Counted from the stretch's first letter, positions 32,284-41,014 are shown. The stretch: DNA of 64,000 bases from Oscillospiraceae bacterium (GCA_017538965.1 JAFYHU010000059.1:1-64000), one strand, 5' to 3'. Program-made: numbers and translations. The notes: generated by a model from the letters alone, not told the origin.

Positions 32284-32481
32284 CTATCGGTCGCTGCGGC
32301 GGTCTGTCCGGATCAGAACCACTGCCGTCGCAAAGGCGGCAAGGCACAGGGCAAGCAGAAACCAGAGCGATACCGTGCTTGAGAGAAAGCCCATAAACGG
32401 GTTATAAACATTCAGGATCAGCAGCATCAATACGGTCAGGGACAGCACGATGCAGATATGGGGAAGGATTCTTCGAAACAT
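32284..32481 (-). CDS. Small membrane protein coupled to the phosphodiester glycosidase
   Basis: A 65-residue protein with two predicted helices (ILPHICIVLSLTVLMLLILN and SLWFLLALCLAAFATAVVLI) and a short Arg/Asp tail. Its ATG shares one base with the stop of the upstream gene (TGATG), so it is translated by coupling. Function unknown; a membrane partner of the glycosidase is a guess. Confidence 0.6.
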   Translation of the reverse strand: MFRRILPHICIVLSLTVLMLLILNVYNPFMGFLSSTVSLWFLLALCLAAFATAVVLIRTDRRSDR

Positions 32482-33647
32482 CAGGATGCCTCCTCGGCGC
32501 TCTGCGCTTCCTTCTGCGCAAACGAGCCTTCGTATTCCGCCACCAGAATGATATCGGGGAGGACTCTTTTCTGGCTCGGATGCGTAATGATCTCGCCTCC
32601 GTAAGCCATTCTGCTTGTTCCCCCGCCGTCCAGATTATAGGCCTGACTGCAGCCGAGGCTCTCAAACACAGAAGCGAACTCTTCTATCGTCGCACCGGGC
32701 GCACTGTCGCCCGCCCGTCCGTCTACCACAACCAGGCAATAGTGTCCGGGTTCAAAGTAGCCAAGGCCGGTACGGGGATTGCGGCCGGCAACTACCGAAA
32801 GGATGCCTGAGCGAAGATCGTCATAAGGAGTCCCGTTTTCATCCAGCAGCGACGGCCCGAAGGACCACACCTGCCAAGCGTTTTCAAACGCCTTTTCCCA
32901 GTCCTGCCGGGTGCGGATTGTTTTTTCCCGATAGATGGTCACCGATCCGTCCTCATAGAGAACAAAAACATCGAAGTCTGCTTTCGGATAGCGGTACAGG
33001 ATCCCGTTGCGCAGGACGCCGCAACCCATCTGCATGCTGTAATAGTCGCCGTTGGCAGCCAGAATGGCCCCGGATTCTTCCATGAGATCGAGAATCTCTT
33101 CTCCGTGTCCGGTGGGGATATATTTCGCGCCTGCAAAGTACGACTGCAGACAGCGGACATCGCGGACATAGATATCCGCTACGGTATAGGGGCTGTCGAT
33201 CACGCCTTCCCCGGCTTCATAGGACGTAATTTTCAGGCAGATATCGTGACTGGTATAGCCCGTTTCCGTCATCACCGGCTCTTCCGTTGTCAGTTCGGCA
33301 AATTTCCAGTCGTCCGCCGGTTCGAGTTCGGTCTCGGGCTCGGGTTCGGTATCCTGCTGCTCCTCCGGCTCAGACTCCGGTTCCGATCCCGGATCGGGTT
33401 GTGCTTCCGTTTCCGTCGCTTCTTCCGGAATCGGGTAAACTGTCGGAAGCGGACCGGATTCTGCCGTGGATGAGAGGCTCTTGGTCTGTTCTGTTTCCCC
33501 TGCTCTGATTCGCGGCAGGCCAAAAAAGAAAAGCGCAAAAACACCGAGCGCAAGGCAGGTTGCCAGCAGGTCAATCCCAACCAGCGCCCAGACGCTGAGC
33601 TGTCGTCTCGGCTTTTTCTCCGGATGGGTCTGCCCGTTCATACGCAT
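32481..33647 (-). CDS. Phosphodiester glycosidase (NAGPA domain) family exoprotein
   Basis: A 388-residue protein. One membrane helix (residues 20-45) anchors it, followed by a long Glu/Pro/Thr-rich spacer and a NAGPA domain. Recognisable blocks are AILAANGDYYSMQMGCGVLR, NGILYRY, SFGPSLLDENG, GYFEPGHYCLVVVDGR and AYNLDGGGTSRMAY. The family removes sugars linked by phosphodiester bonds and bacterial members act on envelope polymers. ATG 33647 has GAGGG upstream. Forms a two-gene unit with the small membrane protein. Confidence 0.85.
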   Translation of the reverse strand: MRMNGQTHPEKKPRRQLSVWALVGIDLLATCLALGVFALFFFGLPRIRAGETEQTKSLSSTAESGPLPTVYPIPEEATETEAQPDPGSEPESEPEEQQDTEPEPETELEPADDWKFAELTTEEPVMTETGYTSHDICLKITSYEAGEGVIDSPYTVADIYVRDVRCLQSYFAGAKYIPTGHGEEILDLMEESGAILAANGDYYSMQMGCGVLRNGILYRYPKADFDVFVLYEDGSVTIYREKTIRTRQDWEKAFENAWQVWSFGPSLLDENGTPYDDLRSGILSVVAGRNPRTGLGYFEPGHYCLVVVDGRAGDSAPGATIEEFASVFESLGCSQAYNLDGGGTSRMAYGGEIITHPSQKRVLPDIILVAEYEGSFAQKEAQSAEEAS

Positions 33648-33781
33648 TGTCCCTCATCATCACAGAATTCCGCTGTGCGGTTTTTTTATCATATCACGCC
33701 AAAGCGGAATAGAAAAGACTTTTTTCAGAACCGGATCACACCCAAGCAGCACACGACCACTTCGGCAGCGAAAGAATCCTC

Positions 33782-33810
33782 TTGACTTTATTTCGGCATA
33801 CCGATATAAT
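33782..33810 (+). promoter_or_regulatory. Consensus promoter of the HipBA-like pair
   Basis: TTGACT (33782-33787), 17-nt spacer, TATAAT (33805-33810). The leader is short (about 17 nt) with GGGGAGG before the ATG. Confidence 0.75.
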
Positions 33811-33833
33811 CAGATTGGGGAGGTGGATTTGCC

Positions 33834-34253
33834 ATGATCATCGATGACCTGCTGGCCAGGCGCAAAATGACAAAATATCGGCTTGCCGTAGATGCCGGCA
33901 TTCCGCATGCAACTCTCAATGATATTTGCAGCGGAAAGACGAAACTTGAAAAATGTTCCGCTGAAACAGTGTATAAGCTTTCCAAAGCACTCGATGTCCC
34001 GATGGAACTCCTTACGGAAGGCGGAATTCTTCAGACAGAACGAGAAAAATCCTTTGAGCATGGGCTTCCTGAATATCTTCAGCATGATCTGGATGCTTAC
34101 AAGGAGGGCGTCAAAAACCACAGCAGTCTTCTTGACTGTCTGTGGGGAGAGTTATATGGCAGTATAAACATTGCGGAGATCAATGACAGAGCAATTTCCT
34201 CCGAACATGCTGATTATCTTCGCAAGAAATTCCTGTACGGAGGTGCTGCATGA
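33834..34253 (+). CDS. XRE-type HTH protein, HipB-like antitoxin
   Basis: A 139-residue protein. Residues 1-62 are an XRE helix-turn-helix (LLARRKMTKYRLAVDAGIPH, then ATLNDICSGKTKLEKCSAET). The C-terminal 75 residues (YLQHDLDAYKEGVKNHSSLL) have no family I know and may bind the kinase. It overlaps the HipA-like gene (ATGATG at 34250), as usual for HipB-HipA pairs, and probably represses the strong promoter upstream. Confidence 0.78.
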   Translation: MIIDDLLARRKMTKYRLAVDAGIPHATLNDICSGKTKLEKCSAETVYKLSKALDVPMELLTEGGILQTEREKSFEHGLPEYLQHDLDAYKEGVKNHSSLLDCLWGELYGSINIAEINDRAISSEHADYLRKKFLYGGAA

Positions 34254-35143
34254 TGACAGACTTTACCGATTGTCAGATTATCCCCGGCAGAGCATATAAC
34301 GGTGCAAACGGAAACAAAATCGCTGTGCGATATAACGGCGTAATCTATATGCTCAAATTCCCTCCGAGTGCTGAAGGAAAACCGACCGAACTGTCTTACA
34401 CCAACGGGTGCGTCAGCGAGCATATTGCCAGCAGTATATTCAATCTGCTTGGGATTCCTGCGCAGGAAACGATGCTCGGTACATACTCGGTCCGGGGAAA
34501 AGAAAAACTTGTTTGCGCCTGCAAGGATTTCACAACAGGAAGCAAACGCTTCTTTGACTTTTGTTCCATTAAAAACACAGTTCTGGAGTCTGACAGCAAC
34601 GGAAGCGGGACAGAACTCTCCGATGTCATGGATGCAATCGAGCGGCAGAAATACATCTCGCCATCGGATCTGAAAGAGCATTTCTGGGATGTCTTCATTG
34701 CTGACGCTCTTCTTGGTAATTTTGATCGTCACAACGGCAACTGGGGTTTTCTGTATGATGAGGAAACAGACTCGGCATCCATCGCTCCCGTATTCGACTG
34801 TGGAAGCTGCCTGCTTCCGCAAGCCGATGATGCCGTCATGCGTAAGGTTCTCTCAGAGGAAGCCGAATTACACGCCAGGATATTTCAGTTTCCGACTTCT
34901 GCTCTGAAGCTGAACGGCAGAAAGATCAACTATTACGACTTTATTACCAAAGGGGCCGATTCTGATTGTAATGCAGCCCTGGAGCGAATTTTCCCAAGGA
35001 TCGATCTTCAGACGATTGATCTCTTTATCGAGCATGTCGAAGGAGTATCTGATCTTGCAAAGGAGTTTTATAAAACGTATATAATGGCAAGGTACAATCT
35101 GATCCTTCTCCCGGGCTATACCCGCATAACAATCCCCGTATAA
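34250..35143 (+). CDS. HipA-like serine/threonine kinase toxin
   Basis: A 297-residue single-domain HipA-like kinase, shorter than HipA (about 440) because the N-terminal HipA subdomain is missing. Catalytic features are the lysine strand VIYMLKFP, the loop LLGNFDRHNGNWGFLYD and the metal-binding APVFDCGS. HipA-type kinases phosphorylate tRNA synthetases or similar targets and cause dormancy. The target here is unknown. Two-gene arrangement with an HTH protein supports a TA system. Confidence 0.75.
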   Translation: MMTDFTDCQIIPGRAYNGANGNKIAVRYNGVIYMLKFPPSAEGKPTELSYTNGCVSEHIASSIFNLLGIPAQETMLGTYSVRGKEKLVCACKDFTTGSKRFFDFCSIKNTVLESDSNGSGTELSDVMDAIERQKYISPSDLKEHFWDVFIADALLGNFDRHNGNWGFLYDEETDSASIAPVFDCGSCLLPQADDAVMRKVLSEEAELHARIFQFPTSALKLNGRKINYYDFITKGADSDCNAALERIFPRIDLQTIDLFIEHVEGVSDLAKEFYKTYIMARYNLILLPGYTRITIPV

Positions 35144-35315
35144 AACGCGGCGCAAGAGGGTAAGAGCGAGGGAAGAGCTCGTATTCCGCGTAATTGCAGA
35201 GAGCCGGAAACGGGCGCTTTCCGATGCAGAAACAGCGGAGGCATCCGGGGATACCTCTCTGCGCTCTGCTCTCAGGAACCTGTACTCAAAAGCAGACAGG
35301 TGGGACGGGTTCCTC
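35144..35315. repeat. R1 element and flanking repeat debris
   Basis: R1 begins one base after the HipA-like stop codon (ACGCGG 35145-35150, CCGCGT 35186-35191, loop GAGCGAG), tail to 35214. The remaining 100 bp holds a degraded R2-like sequence and no gene. Confidence 0.75.
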
Positions 35316-35344
35316 TTTACTTTTTTAGCGTAATGAAGTAAAAT
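35316..35344 (+). promoter_or_regulatory. Promoter of the YerC gene
   Basis: TTTACT (35316-35321), 17-nt spacer, TAAAAT (35339-35344), 30 nt before the ATG. Confidence 0.5.
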
Positions 35345-35374
35345 ACGGAAAACACTGTAAGCTTGGAGGTGCTC

Positions 35375-35671
35375 ATGAACACACGGGCAAAGCGCGGGCA
35401 TTACAACGGCCTTTACGAGGCTGTTCTCTCTCTCGAAAACCTGGAAGAATGCATTGATTTCTTTGAGGATCTCTGCACCATGACCGAGCTTTCGGCCATG
35501 GAACAGCGGTTTCAGGTAGCCAAAGCTCTTCACGAGGGAAAAATATACAATGAAATTCTTGCCGAAACCGGTGCTTCAAGCGCTACCATCAGTCGGGTCA
35601 ACCGCACGCTGCAGTATGGAAAGGGCGGCTATGAGCTTGTCTTTTCCCGTCTTGAAGAGTCCTCAGAATGA
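35375..35671 (+). CDS. YerC/YecD family TrpR-like regulator
   Basis: A 98-residue TrpR-superfamily DNA-binding protein. The helix-turn-helix lies in GKIYNEILAETGASSATISR, followed by VNRTLQYGKGGYELVF, the YerC hallmark. ELSAMEQRFQVAKAL is also typical. GGAGG precedes ATG 35375. It overlaps the methyltransferase gene by ATGA. Its regulon is not known from sequence. Confidence 0.9.
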   Translation: MNTRAKRGHYNGLYEAVLSLENLEECIDFFEDLCTMTELSAMEQRFQVAKALHEGKIYNEILAETGASSATISRVNRTLQYGKGGYELVFSRLEESSE

Positions 35672-36387
35672 GCTGCTACGAATCCCTTGCAGATTTCTAC
35701 GACCGGCTGACCGAGGATGTGGATTACCGGCGTTTTGCGGACCGCTATGAACAGGCGTTTTCCGCTGACGGCGGAGAGTTTCATCTGCTTCTGGATCTCT
35801 GCTGCGGTACGGGCAGTCTGAGTCTTGAGATGTCCGGGCGCGGATACGAGATAATCGGAACAGACGCCTCCGAACGCATGTTGATGCATGCCCGGGAGAA
35901 GTGTGCCGTTCTTTCCGTTCCGCCTCTTTTTCTGCAGCAGGACGCAGCCGATCTGGATCTGTACGGTACGGTAGACGCTGCTTTCTGTTCTCTGGAGGGG
36001 ATTCATTATCTGAGCCCCGATACGCTGGATCGCCTGCTGCAGCGTCTTTTCCTGTTTATCCGGCCGGGCGGTCTTTTTCTGTTTGACATGCGCTCTCCGG
36101 AATACCTGATGGACCTGGACGGCGACACTTTCGTTGATGAGGATGACGAAGTGTTCTGCCTCTGGAGGGCGGACTTCGACCGGGAACTCAATGCCCTTGT
36201 TTACGGGATGGATCTTTTTTCACGCGAGGGAGTTCTCTGGCGGCGCAGCAGCGAAGAACATATCGAGTACGCATATTCTCTGCCTGATCTTTCCGCGCTT
36301 CTGGATTCCCGCGGATTTGCGGATCTGAAAGTTGTCGAAGAGGAAGACCGTCTTTTTGTTCAGTGCCGCCGCCGCAGGAATACCTGA
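35668..36387 (+). CDS. Class I SAM-dependent methyltransferase
   Basis: A 239-residue Rossmann-fold methyltransferase. Motif I is LLDLCCGTGSLSLEM, motif II GTDASERMLMHAR, and the acceptor region is AAFCSLEGIHYLSP. YESLADFYDRLTEDVDYRRF at the N-terminus is common in Firmicute homologues of unknown substrate. Translationally coupled to YerC and ended by a strong terminator. Confidence 0.85.
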   Translation: MSCYESLADFYDRLTEDVDYRRFADRYEQAFSADGGEFHLLLDLCCGTGSLSLEMSGRGYEIIGTDASERMLMHAREKCAVLSVPPLFLQQDAADLDLYGTVDAAFCSLEGIHYLSPDTLDRLLQRLFLFIRPGGLFLFDMRSPEYLMDLDGDTFVDEDDEVFCLWRADFDRELNALVYGMDLFSREGVLWRRSSEEHIEYAYSLPDLSALLDSRGFADLKVVEEEDRLFVQCRRRRNT

Positions 36388-36391
36388 TATT

Positions 36392-36419
36392 ACACGCCCT
36401 GCCGGATGGCAGGGCGTGT
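36392..36419. terminator. Bidirectional terminator between converging methyltransferases
   Basis: Perfect 12-bp stem ACACGCCCTGCC/GGCAGGGCGTGT with loop GGAT. It lies 4 bp past one stop and 3 bp before the other gene's stop. Confidence 0.85.
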
Positions 36420-36422
36420 TGT

Positions 36423-37295
36423 TTAAAATTCGTATCGGCAGCTTGCTCCGCAGGGGAGATAAAGCCCGTTTTCCGTCACCGGAAGACAGAGCTCCCGGCT
36501 TTCCGCACGGCCGCCGAAGTGCTTTCCGAATATGCTGAGGCTGACATAGCTCAGCACCGACGGCGACAGTCCTGTCGTGTAGGAATTGATCAGCACAAAC
36601 AGAGGATGTTCCGACAGCACACCGGCACAGAGCGAAACAAAAGGCCAGAGATTCTGTTCCAGCTTCCAGATTTCGCCTCCCGGGCCGCGCCCGTAGGAGG
36701 GCGGATCCATGATCAGAGCATCATAGACTCTGCCGCGCCGGATTTCCCTTTCCACAAACTTCTGACAGTCGTCCACAATCCAGCGTACCGGTCTGTCACT
36801 GACGCCGCTTGCCGCGGCGTTTTCCTTTGCCCAGCTCACCATTCCCCTGGCGGCGTCTACGTGGCAGACCTCCGCGCCTGCCTTCAGGCATGCCACCGTG
36901 GCCGCGCCGGTATAAGCAAACAGATTCAGCACGCGAACAGGCCTTCCTGCTGCCCGGATCTTTTCCATCGCCCAGTCCCAGTTGGCTGCCTGCTCCGGAA
37001 AGAGGCCGGTGTGCTTGAAGTTCATCGGTTTTACACGGAAGCACAGTTCGCCGTAATGCATCTCCCAGCTTTCCGGAATGCTCTCCTTTTCCCAGCTTCC
37101 GCCTCCCGACTCACTGCGGATATAGCGGGCATTCCGCTGTTCCCAATGCCGGTTCTTTCTGGGTGTGTCCCAGATTGCCTGCGGATCGGGTCTGACGAGC
37201 CAGACTTCTCCCCAGCGTTCCAGTTTTTCTCCGCGCGAGCAGTCGATCAGTTCGTAGTCCTTCCACTGATCCGCTATCCACATTGTATCGTTCAC
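36423..37295 (-). CDS. Class I rRNA methyltransferase (RlmI-like)
   Basis: A 290-residue methyltransferase related to RlmI/RlmK 23S rRNA enzymes but lacking the PUA domain. Motif I is VLNLFAYTGAATVACLKAGA, followed by VCHVDAARGMVSWAKENA, and motif IV is IMDPPSYGRGPGG. The N-terminus (LIDCSRGEKLERWGEVWLVR) is the usual Clostridial form. Substrate assignment is by family. Confidence 0.85.
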   Translation of the reverse strand: MNDTMWIADQWKDYELIDCSRGEKLERWGEVWLVRPDPQAIWDTPRKNRHWEQRNARYIRSESGGGSWEKESIPESWEMHYGELCFRVKPMNFKHTGLFPEQAANWDWAMEKIRAAGRPVRVLNLFAYTGAATVACLKAGAEVCHVDAARGMVSWAKENAAASGVSDRPVRWIVDDCQKFVEREIRRGRVYDALIMDPPSYGRGPGGEIWKLEQNLWPFVSLCAGVLSEHPLFVLINSYTTGLSPSVLSYVSLSIFGKHFGGRAESRELCLPVTENGLYLPCGASCRYEF

Positions 37296-37304
37296 GGCAT
37301 TCTC

Positions 37305-37814
37305 CTATAGTTCTCTTCTTCGAAAAAGATCTGTGACTTTTCCTTCTATCTCTGTTGTCGGGATCGGCCCGAAATCACGGCTGTCGAGGCAGGCGCTTCG
37401 ATTATCACCGAGAATGTATACAGTGCCTTCCGGGACAGAAACAGGTTCTTCGCTCTCCATCTCCGTCGGATAGAAGATTTCTTCCGTCTGCAGCGCGCCG
37501 TTCACCAGGAGTCTCCCGTCTTCCGTCACGCTGACCTTGTCTGTCCCAACCGCGACGATTCTGCCGATGCGCCGTTCTCCTTCCGCCCGATAGATGACCA
37601 CATCGCTTCTCCGCCATTCTTTTACCCTCCGGGAAGCAAGCAGCAGGTCGCCGTCATGGACAGCCGGAAACATATCCTGCCCCTGAACACGCCACAGCAG
37701 GAAAACCACGCCGAAAGCCGCATACAGCGCCGCTACCAGCAGCACTGTATGAAACAGCAGGCGAAGAAATCTGCGTTTCAGTTCCTTCTTTTCATTTGTC
37801 GCATCTTCCTTCAC
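37305..37814 (-). CDS. SipA-like inactive signal peptidase I homologue
   Basis: A 169-residue type I signal peptidase fold with one N-terminal membrane helix. The serine box reads VQGQDMFPAVHDGD: Asp (37674-37676) replaces the nucleophile Ser. The lysine box reads RRIGRIVAVGTD: Gly (37563-37565) replaces the general-base Lys. Box E is intact (YILGDNRSACLDSRDFG). As I recall, the streptococcal pilus protein SipA has the same Asp/Gly pair and helps sortase-driven pilus polymerisation. GTG 37814 overlaps the sortase stop (GTGA), with GGAGG upstream. Function by analogy. Confidence 0.75.
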   Translation of the reverse strand: MKEDATNEKKELKRRFLRLLFHTVLLVAALYAAFGVVFLLWRVQGQDMFPAVHDGDLLLASRRVKEWRRSDVVIYRAEGERRIGRIVAVGTDKVSVTEDGRLLVNGALQTEEIFYPTEMESEEPVSVPEGTVYILGDNRSACLDSRDFGPIPTTEIEGKVTDLFRRREL

Positions 37815-38575
37815 GCCGCAGCCTCCATCCATGCCAGAACCGCTGTCCGGGCATCCTGATCTCCGTCGTCTGTGCAGGTCGTCATTGTCAGGATTTTCTC
37901 TCCGTTTTCCCTCATCTCTTTCAGCATTTCTCTGTCCCATACGGCCGCATGCTCTTCCGCATAGTCCAGAAACAGGGATCGGTTTTCTGCCGCGTATTCC
38001 GGGTCAAAGATCAGTTTCTCCCCTTCCCTGGTCCGCAGGCAGGCAAATACATGGAGTTTCCATTCTCTGCCCGGCACCAGCAGCCTCCCTTCCCGGTGTC
38101 CTTCAAAAAAAGGAAAATCCTTATACTTGTTTAAATCGGCAAACAAGGCTTCGTTGCGAACATTATGTCCGTAGAGCACATGAACGGCATCCTCAAACTG
38201 CCGGCTGTTTCTGGCATCCAGAAAGATGCTGCCGCCAAGAGCAGGCTTTCCGTAGGGATCGGTATGCATATAGGTTCCGTTGTCCTTTCCTTGAACAACG
38301 GCGCTGTCAATTTCCGTACCCTCCAGCGTCAGCCAGGCGCAGATATCGGCATTCGCTTCCTGCAGCTTTCGAAAATCCGTGCCGCTTCCTTCTTCGTCAT
38401 CCGCCGTCGGGCGAAGATCCCGCAGCGATCTCTGAACCTCCCGAACATCCGTTACCACCTGCCTGTTGTCCCAGAAGGAATAAGCGGACCAGACAAGCGC
38501 TGTCACAAAGAGCACTGCGCCAAGCAGGGTAACAATTCCGTCAAGCAGCTTCAGCAGGATTCCGGCCGCTTTCAT
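37811..38575 (-). CDS. srtB: Class B sortase
   Basis: A 254-residue sortase B transpeptidase that anchors or polymerises surface proteins. One N-terminal membrane helix (residues 8-32), then DICAWLTLEGTEIDSAVVQG, SIFLDARNS, VHVLYGHNVRNEALFADLNK (catalytic His) and ILTMTTCTDDGDQDARTAVL (catalytic Cys at 37874-37876 and Arg). ATG 38575 has GGAGGG upstream. The only partner is the SipA-like gene; no substrate with a sorting signal is encoded nearby. Confidence 0.92.
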   Translation of the reverse strand: MKAAGILLKLLDGIVTLLGAVLFVTALVWSAYSFWDNRQVVTDVREVQRSLRDLRPTADDEEGSGTDFRKLQEANADICAWLTLEGTEIDSAVVQGKDNGTYMHTDPYGKPALGGSIFLDARNSRQFEDAVHVLYGHNVRNEALFADLNKYKDFPFFEGHREGRLLVPGREWKLHVFACLRTREGEKLIFDPEYAAENRSLFLDYAEEHAAVWDREMLKEMRENGEKILTMTTCTDDGDQDARTAVLAWMEAAA

Positions 38576-38620
38576 CTCTGTTTCCCTCCTTTGCACGGAT
38601 TCTGAAAGTGCAGGTATACA

Positions 38621-38647
38621 AAAGCTCCTCCGCAGGGGAGGAGCTTT
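38621..38647 (-). terminator. Terminator of ftsZ
   Basis: Perfect 11-bp stem AAAGCTCCTCC/GGAGGAGCTTT with a 5-base loop, T-runs on both strands. It lies about 55 nt past the ftsZ stop. Confidence 0.85.
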
Positions 38648-38700
38648 TCTTTATGCAAGCAGCAGTCTCTCATCCGAGAGACCATGCCGGTGCTGACAGT

Positions 38701-39915
38701 TTACTTGGTATTGAAGATCTTGAAGATGTTGTCAAAGGGATCTTCTTTCTGCTCCACTTCCTCATCTTCTTCCGGTTCTTTCACAGGCGGCACCGCATTC
38801 GGTATGACCGGTTTCATGTCGGAGGCCGGCTTGAACACCGGGGGCACGCTGGGTGCGGCGGGTTCCGCCGGACGGACGGGTTCGATCGGAGCTTCTTCGA
38901 CGGCTGCCGGTTTGGGCTGTATGACCGGAATCCGGTCGGGATTCTTCATCTTTCCGGCGCCGGCATCAAAACCGGTCGCAATGACCGTCACGCGGATTTC
39001 ATCCTGCATGCTCTCGTCAAAGCTTGCGCCGAAGATGATGTTGGCATCGGGATGCGCCGCTTCCTGAACCAGGTCTGCTGCCGCTTCAACGTCTTCCAGT
39101 CCCATATCGGAAGATCCCGTAATATTGATCAGCACACCGTGAGCACCGTTGATGGAAGTCTCCATCAGCGGACTTGCTACCGCAAGACGGGCTGCCTCTT
39201 CCGCTTTGCCCTTGCCGGCCGCATGTCCGACACCCATATGGGCAAATCCGGCATCCCTCATAATGCAGGTAACATCGGCAAAGTCCAGATTGATAAAGCC
39301 GGTGTTCTTAATCAGATCCGAGATGCTGGTCACAGCCTGACGCAGAACATCGTCTGCGATCTCAAAAGCGTTTGCCAGAGTTACTTTCTGGTCGGTCGCA
39401 TATTTCAGCCGGTCGTTCGGGATAATCAGCAGGGAATCGACTTTGCCGAGCAGTTCCTTGATGCCTTCCTCCGCCTGATCCATTCTCCGTTTGCCTTCAA
39501 ATTTGAAAGGCTTTGTCACGACACCGACGGTAAGCATGCCGGCATCTCTCGCAATGTCCGCCACGGTAGGCGCAGCGCCGGTTCCTGTTCCGCCGCCCAT
39601 ACCGGCCGTGATGAAAACCATATCGGTATTTTCAAGCGCGGCTGTAATATCATTCCTGCTCTCTTCCGCCGCCCGTCTGCCGATCGCGGGGTCCGATCCG
39701 GCCCCCTGTCCCTTGGTAATTTTCTCACCAATCTGGATCTTCTGATCGGCATTCGAGATGGAAAGCGCCTGTTTATCGGTATTCACAGCGATGAATTCGA
39801 CACCCTGCGTGCCGTCCTTCACCATACGATTCACAACATTATTTCCGGCTCCGCCTACACCGACGACTTTTATCGTTACGACATTCTCCGGTCCCGCTTC
39901 GGCCTTGAAATCCAT
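38701..39915 (-). CDS. ftsZ: Cell division protein FtsZ
   Basis: A 404-residue tubulin homologue that forms the division ring. IKVVGVGGAGNNVVNRM and the tubulin signature AGMGGGTGTGAAP bind GTP; the T7 loop reads NLDFADV. A Pro/Glu-rich linker of about 80 residues leads to the C-terminal peptide DPFDNIFKIFNTK, which differs from the usual DIPxF-type anchor. Unlike in most dcw clusters no ftsA lies upstream. Own promoter at 39981-40009. Confidence 0.97.
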   Translation of the reverse strand: MDFKAEAGPENVVTIKVVGVGGAGNNVVNRMVKDGTQGVEFIAVNTDKQALSISNADQKIQIGEKITKGQGAGSDPAIGRRAAEESRNDITAALENTDMVFITAGMGGGTGTGAAPTVADIARDAGMLTVGVVTKPFKFEGKRRMDQAEEGIKELLGKVDSLLIIPNDRLKYATDQKVTLANAFEIADDVLRQAVTSISDLIKNTGFINLDFADVTCIMRDAGFAHMGVGHAAGKGKAEEAARLAVASPLMETSINGAHGVLINITGSSDMGLEDVEAAADLVQEAAHPDANIIFGASFDESMQDEIRVTVIATGFDAGAGKMKNPDRIPVIQPKPAAVEEAPIEPVRPAEPAAPSVPPVFKPASDMKPVIPNAVPPVKEPEEDEEVEQKEDPFDNIFKIFNTK

Positions 39916-39980
39916 ACTATGTGCCTCCTGTCTGAATCAATAACGCAAATAAAGCGTAACTCTTTGACTCTGTGTCCCCT

Positions 39981-40009
39981 ATAATATTACATTTTCATCC
40001 GGAGGTCAA
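39981..40009 (-). promoter_or_regulatory. Promoter of ftsZ
   Basis: Minus strand TTGACC (40004-40009), 17-nt spacer, TATTAT (39981-39986). Leader about 60 nt. Confidence 0.65.
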
Positions 40010-40059
40010 TAGTTTTTTTCATTTTCGAGCAACTTTTTTGTAATCAGTTTGTAATTTTA

Positions 40060-40854
40060 TCAGTTTGGACTGAAATAAACGGTTCTGCCGTCAGACAAAT
40101 CAACGACACCCGCATCTCCTGCCTTCAGGGTTGCCAGAACGCCTGACAGCAAGGCAAACTTCTGTTCCACCTGGGAGTATCTTCCCAGTACAAAGGTGAA
40201 TCGCCCGTTATAACTGATCTCGGGGCTGTTCGGATTCTCGAAATTTACGCGGTCCACATCCGGAATCAGTCCGCGGCCTTCGATCTGCAACAGAATGTCG
40301 TGCAGATAGTCTACCGGCTCTTCCTTTCCGTCCGCCGTGGTCAGGCGTTCGCCGATAAACAGCGTGCCGGGATTGAAGTTGATCACCGGAACCAGCTGTT
40401 CCGTTTCCCCTTCCGCCGCCTTGCCGAGTATCTTGCAGCTGTGATCCATGGTCCATTCTTCATCACCGAGAATCAGATACGCAAGCGCAGTGCTCTCCAC
40501 CACGGTGATCGTAATCCGGTTCGGCAGCGCACGCTTCAGGGAGACTTCTTCAATATAGGGCAGTTTGGAAAAGACTCTGCCGATTGCAGCAAATCGGTCG
40601 AAGAAAAAGAGGTTGTCGCCCTCTTCTATATCGATGGCCCGGATGATTTCCTCGTCGCTGTAGTGGGTGTTGCCTTCCACCTGAATATCTTCCACACGGA
40701 AAAATAGACTCAGGAAGAAAATGGACGAGATGATCACCACGACAAAGATCAAAGGACGGCTGAAGCCCCTGCGCCTGGCGCGCAGGAATTCCGCCTGTTC
40801 CTCATCGGCAAATGCAGACAGGTTCAGTTTTTCTTTCCAGTTCTTTGCCGCCAT
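40060..40854 (-). CDS. ftsQ: Cell division protein FtsQ/DivIB
   Basis: A 264-residue bitopic divisome protein. A basic cytoplasmic head (RARRRGFSR) is followed by one helix (PLIFVVVIISSIFFLSLFF), the POTRA domain (VEDIQVEGNTHYSDEEIIRA) and the beta domain. SLKRALPNRITITVVESTALAY is diagnostic. In this cluster it follows murG after a repeat-filled gap and precedes ftsZ. Confidence 0.92.
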   Translation of the reverse strand: MAAKNWKEKLNLSAFADEEQAEFLRARRRGFSRPLIFVVVIISSIFFLSLFFRVEDIQVEGNTHYSDEEIIRAIDIEEGDNLFFFDRFAAIGRVFSKLPYIEEVSLKRALPNRITITVVESTALAYLILGDEEWTMDHSCKILGKAAEGETEQLVPVINFNPGTLFIGERLTTADGKEEPVDYLHDILLQIEGRGLIPDVDRVNFENPNSPEISYNGRFTFVLGRYSQVEQKFALLSGVLATLKAGDAGVVDLSDGRTVYFSPN

Positions 40855-40944
40855 CTTTCTCCTCCGCCTGATTGTCGGTATCGTTTTCTCTGTGTCTCCG
40901 CGCCGCAGTGCACTCCCTGCTCACAACAGATATCACCAAATAAA

Positions 40945-41014
40945 ACGCGGCGGGAACAGTTTCGTGCGAGAAACCAGCCTCATGTCCGCGTAATTGCAGA
41001 AAGCTGAAGTCGGG
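40945..41014. repeat. R1 element (upstream of ftsQ)
   Basis: Arms ACGCGG (40945-40950) and CCGCGT (40986-40991), loop GTGCGAG, conserved tail TAATTGCAGAAAGCTGAAG. The closing pair is A-T here, G-C in other copies. Confidence 0.8.
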
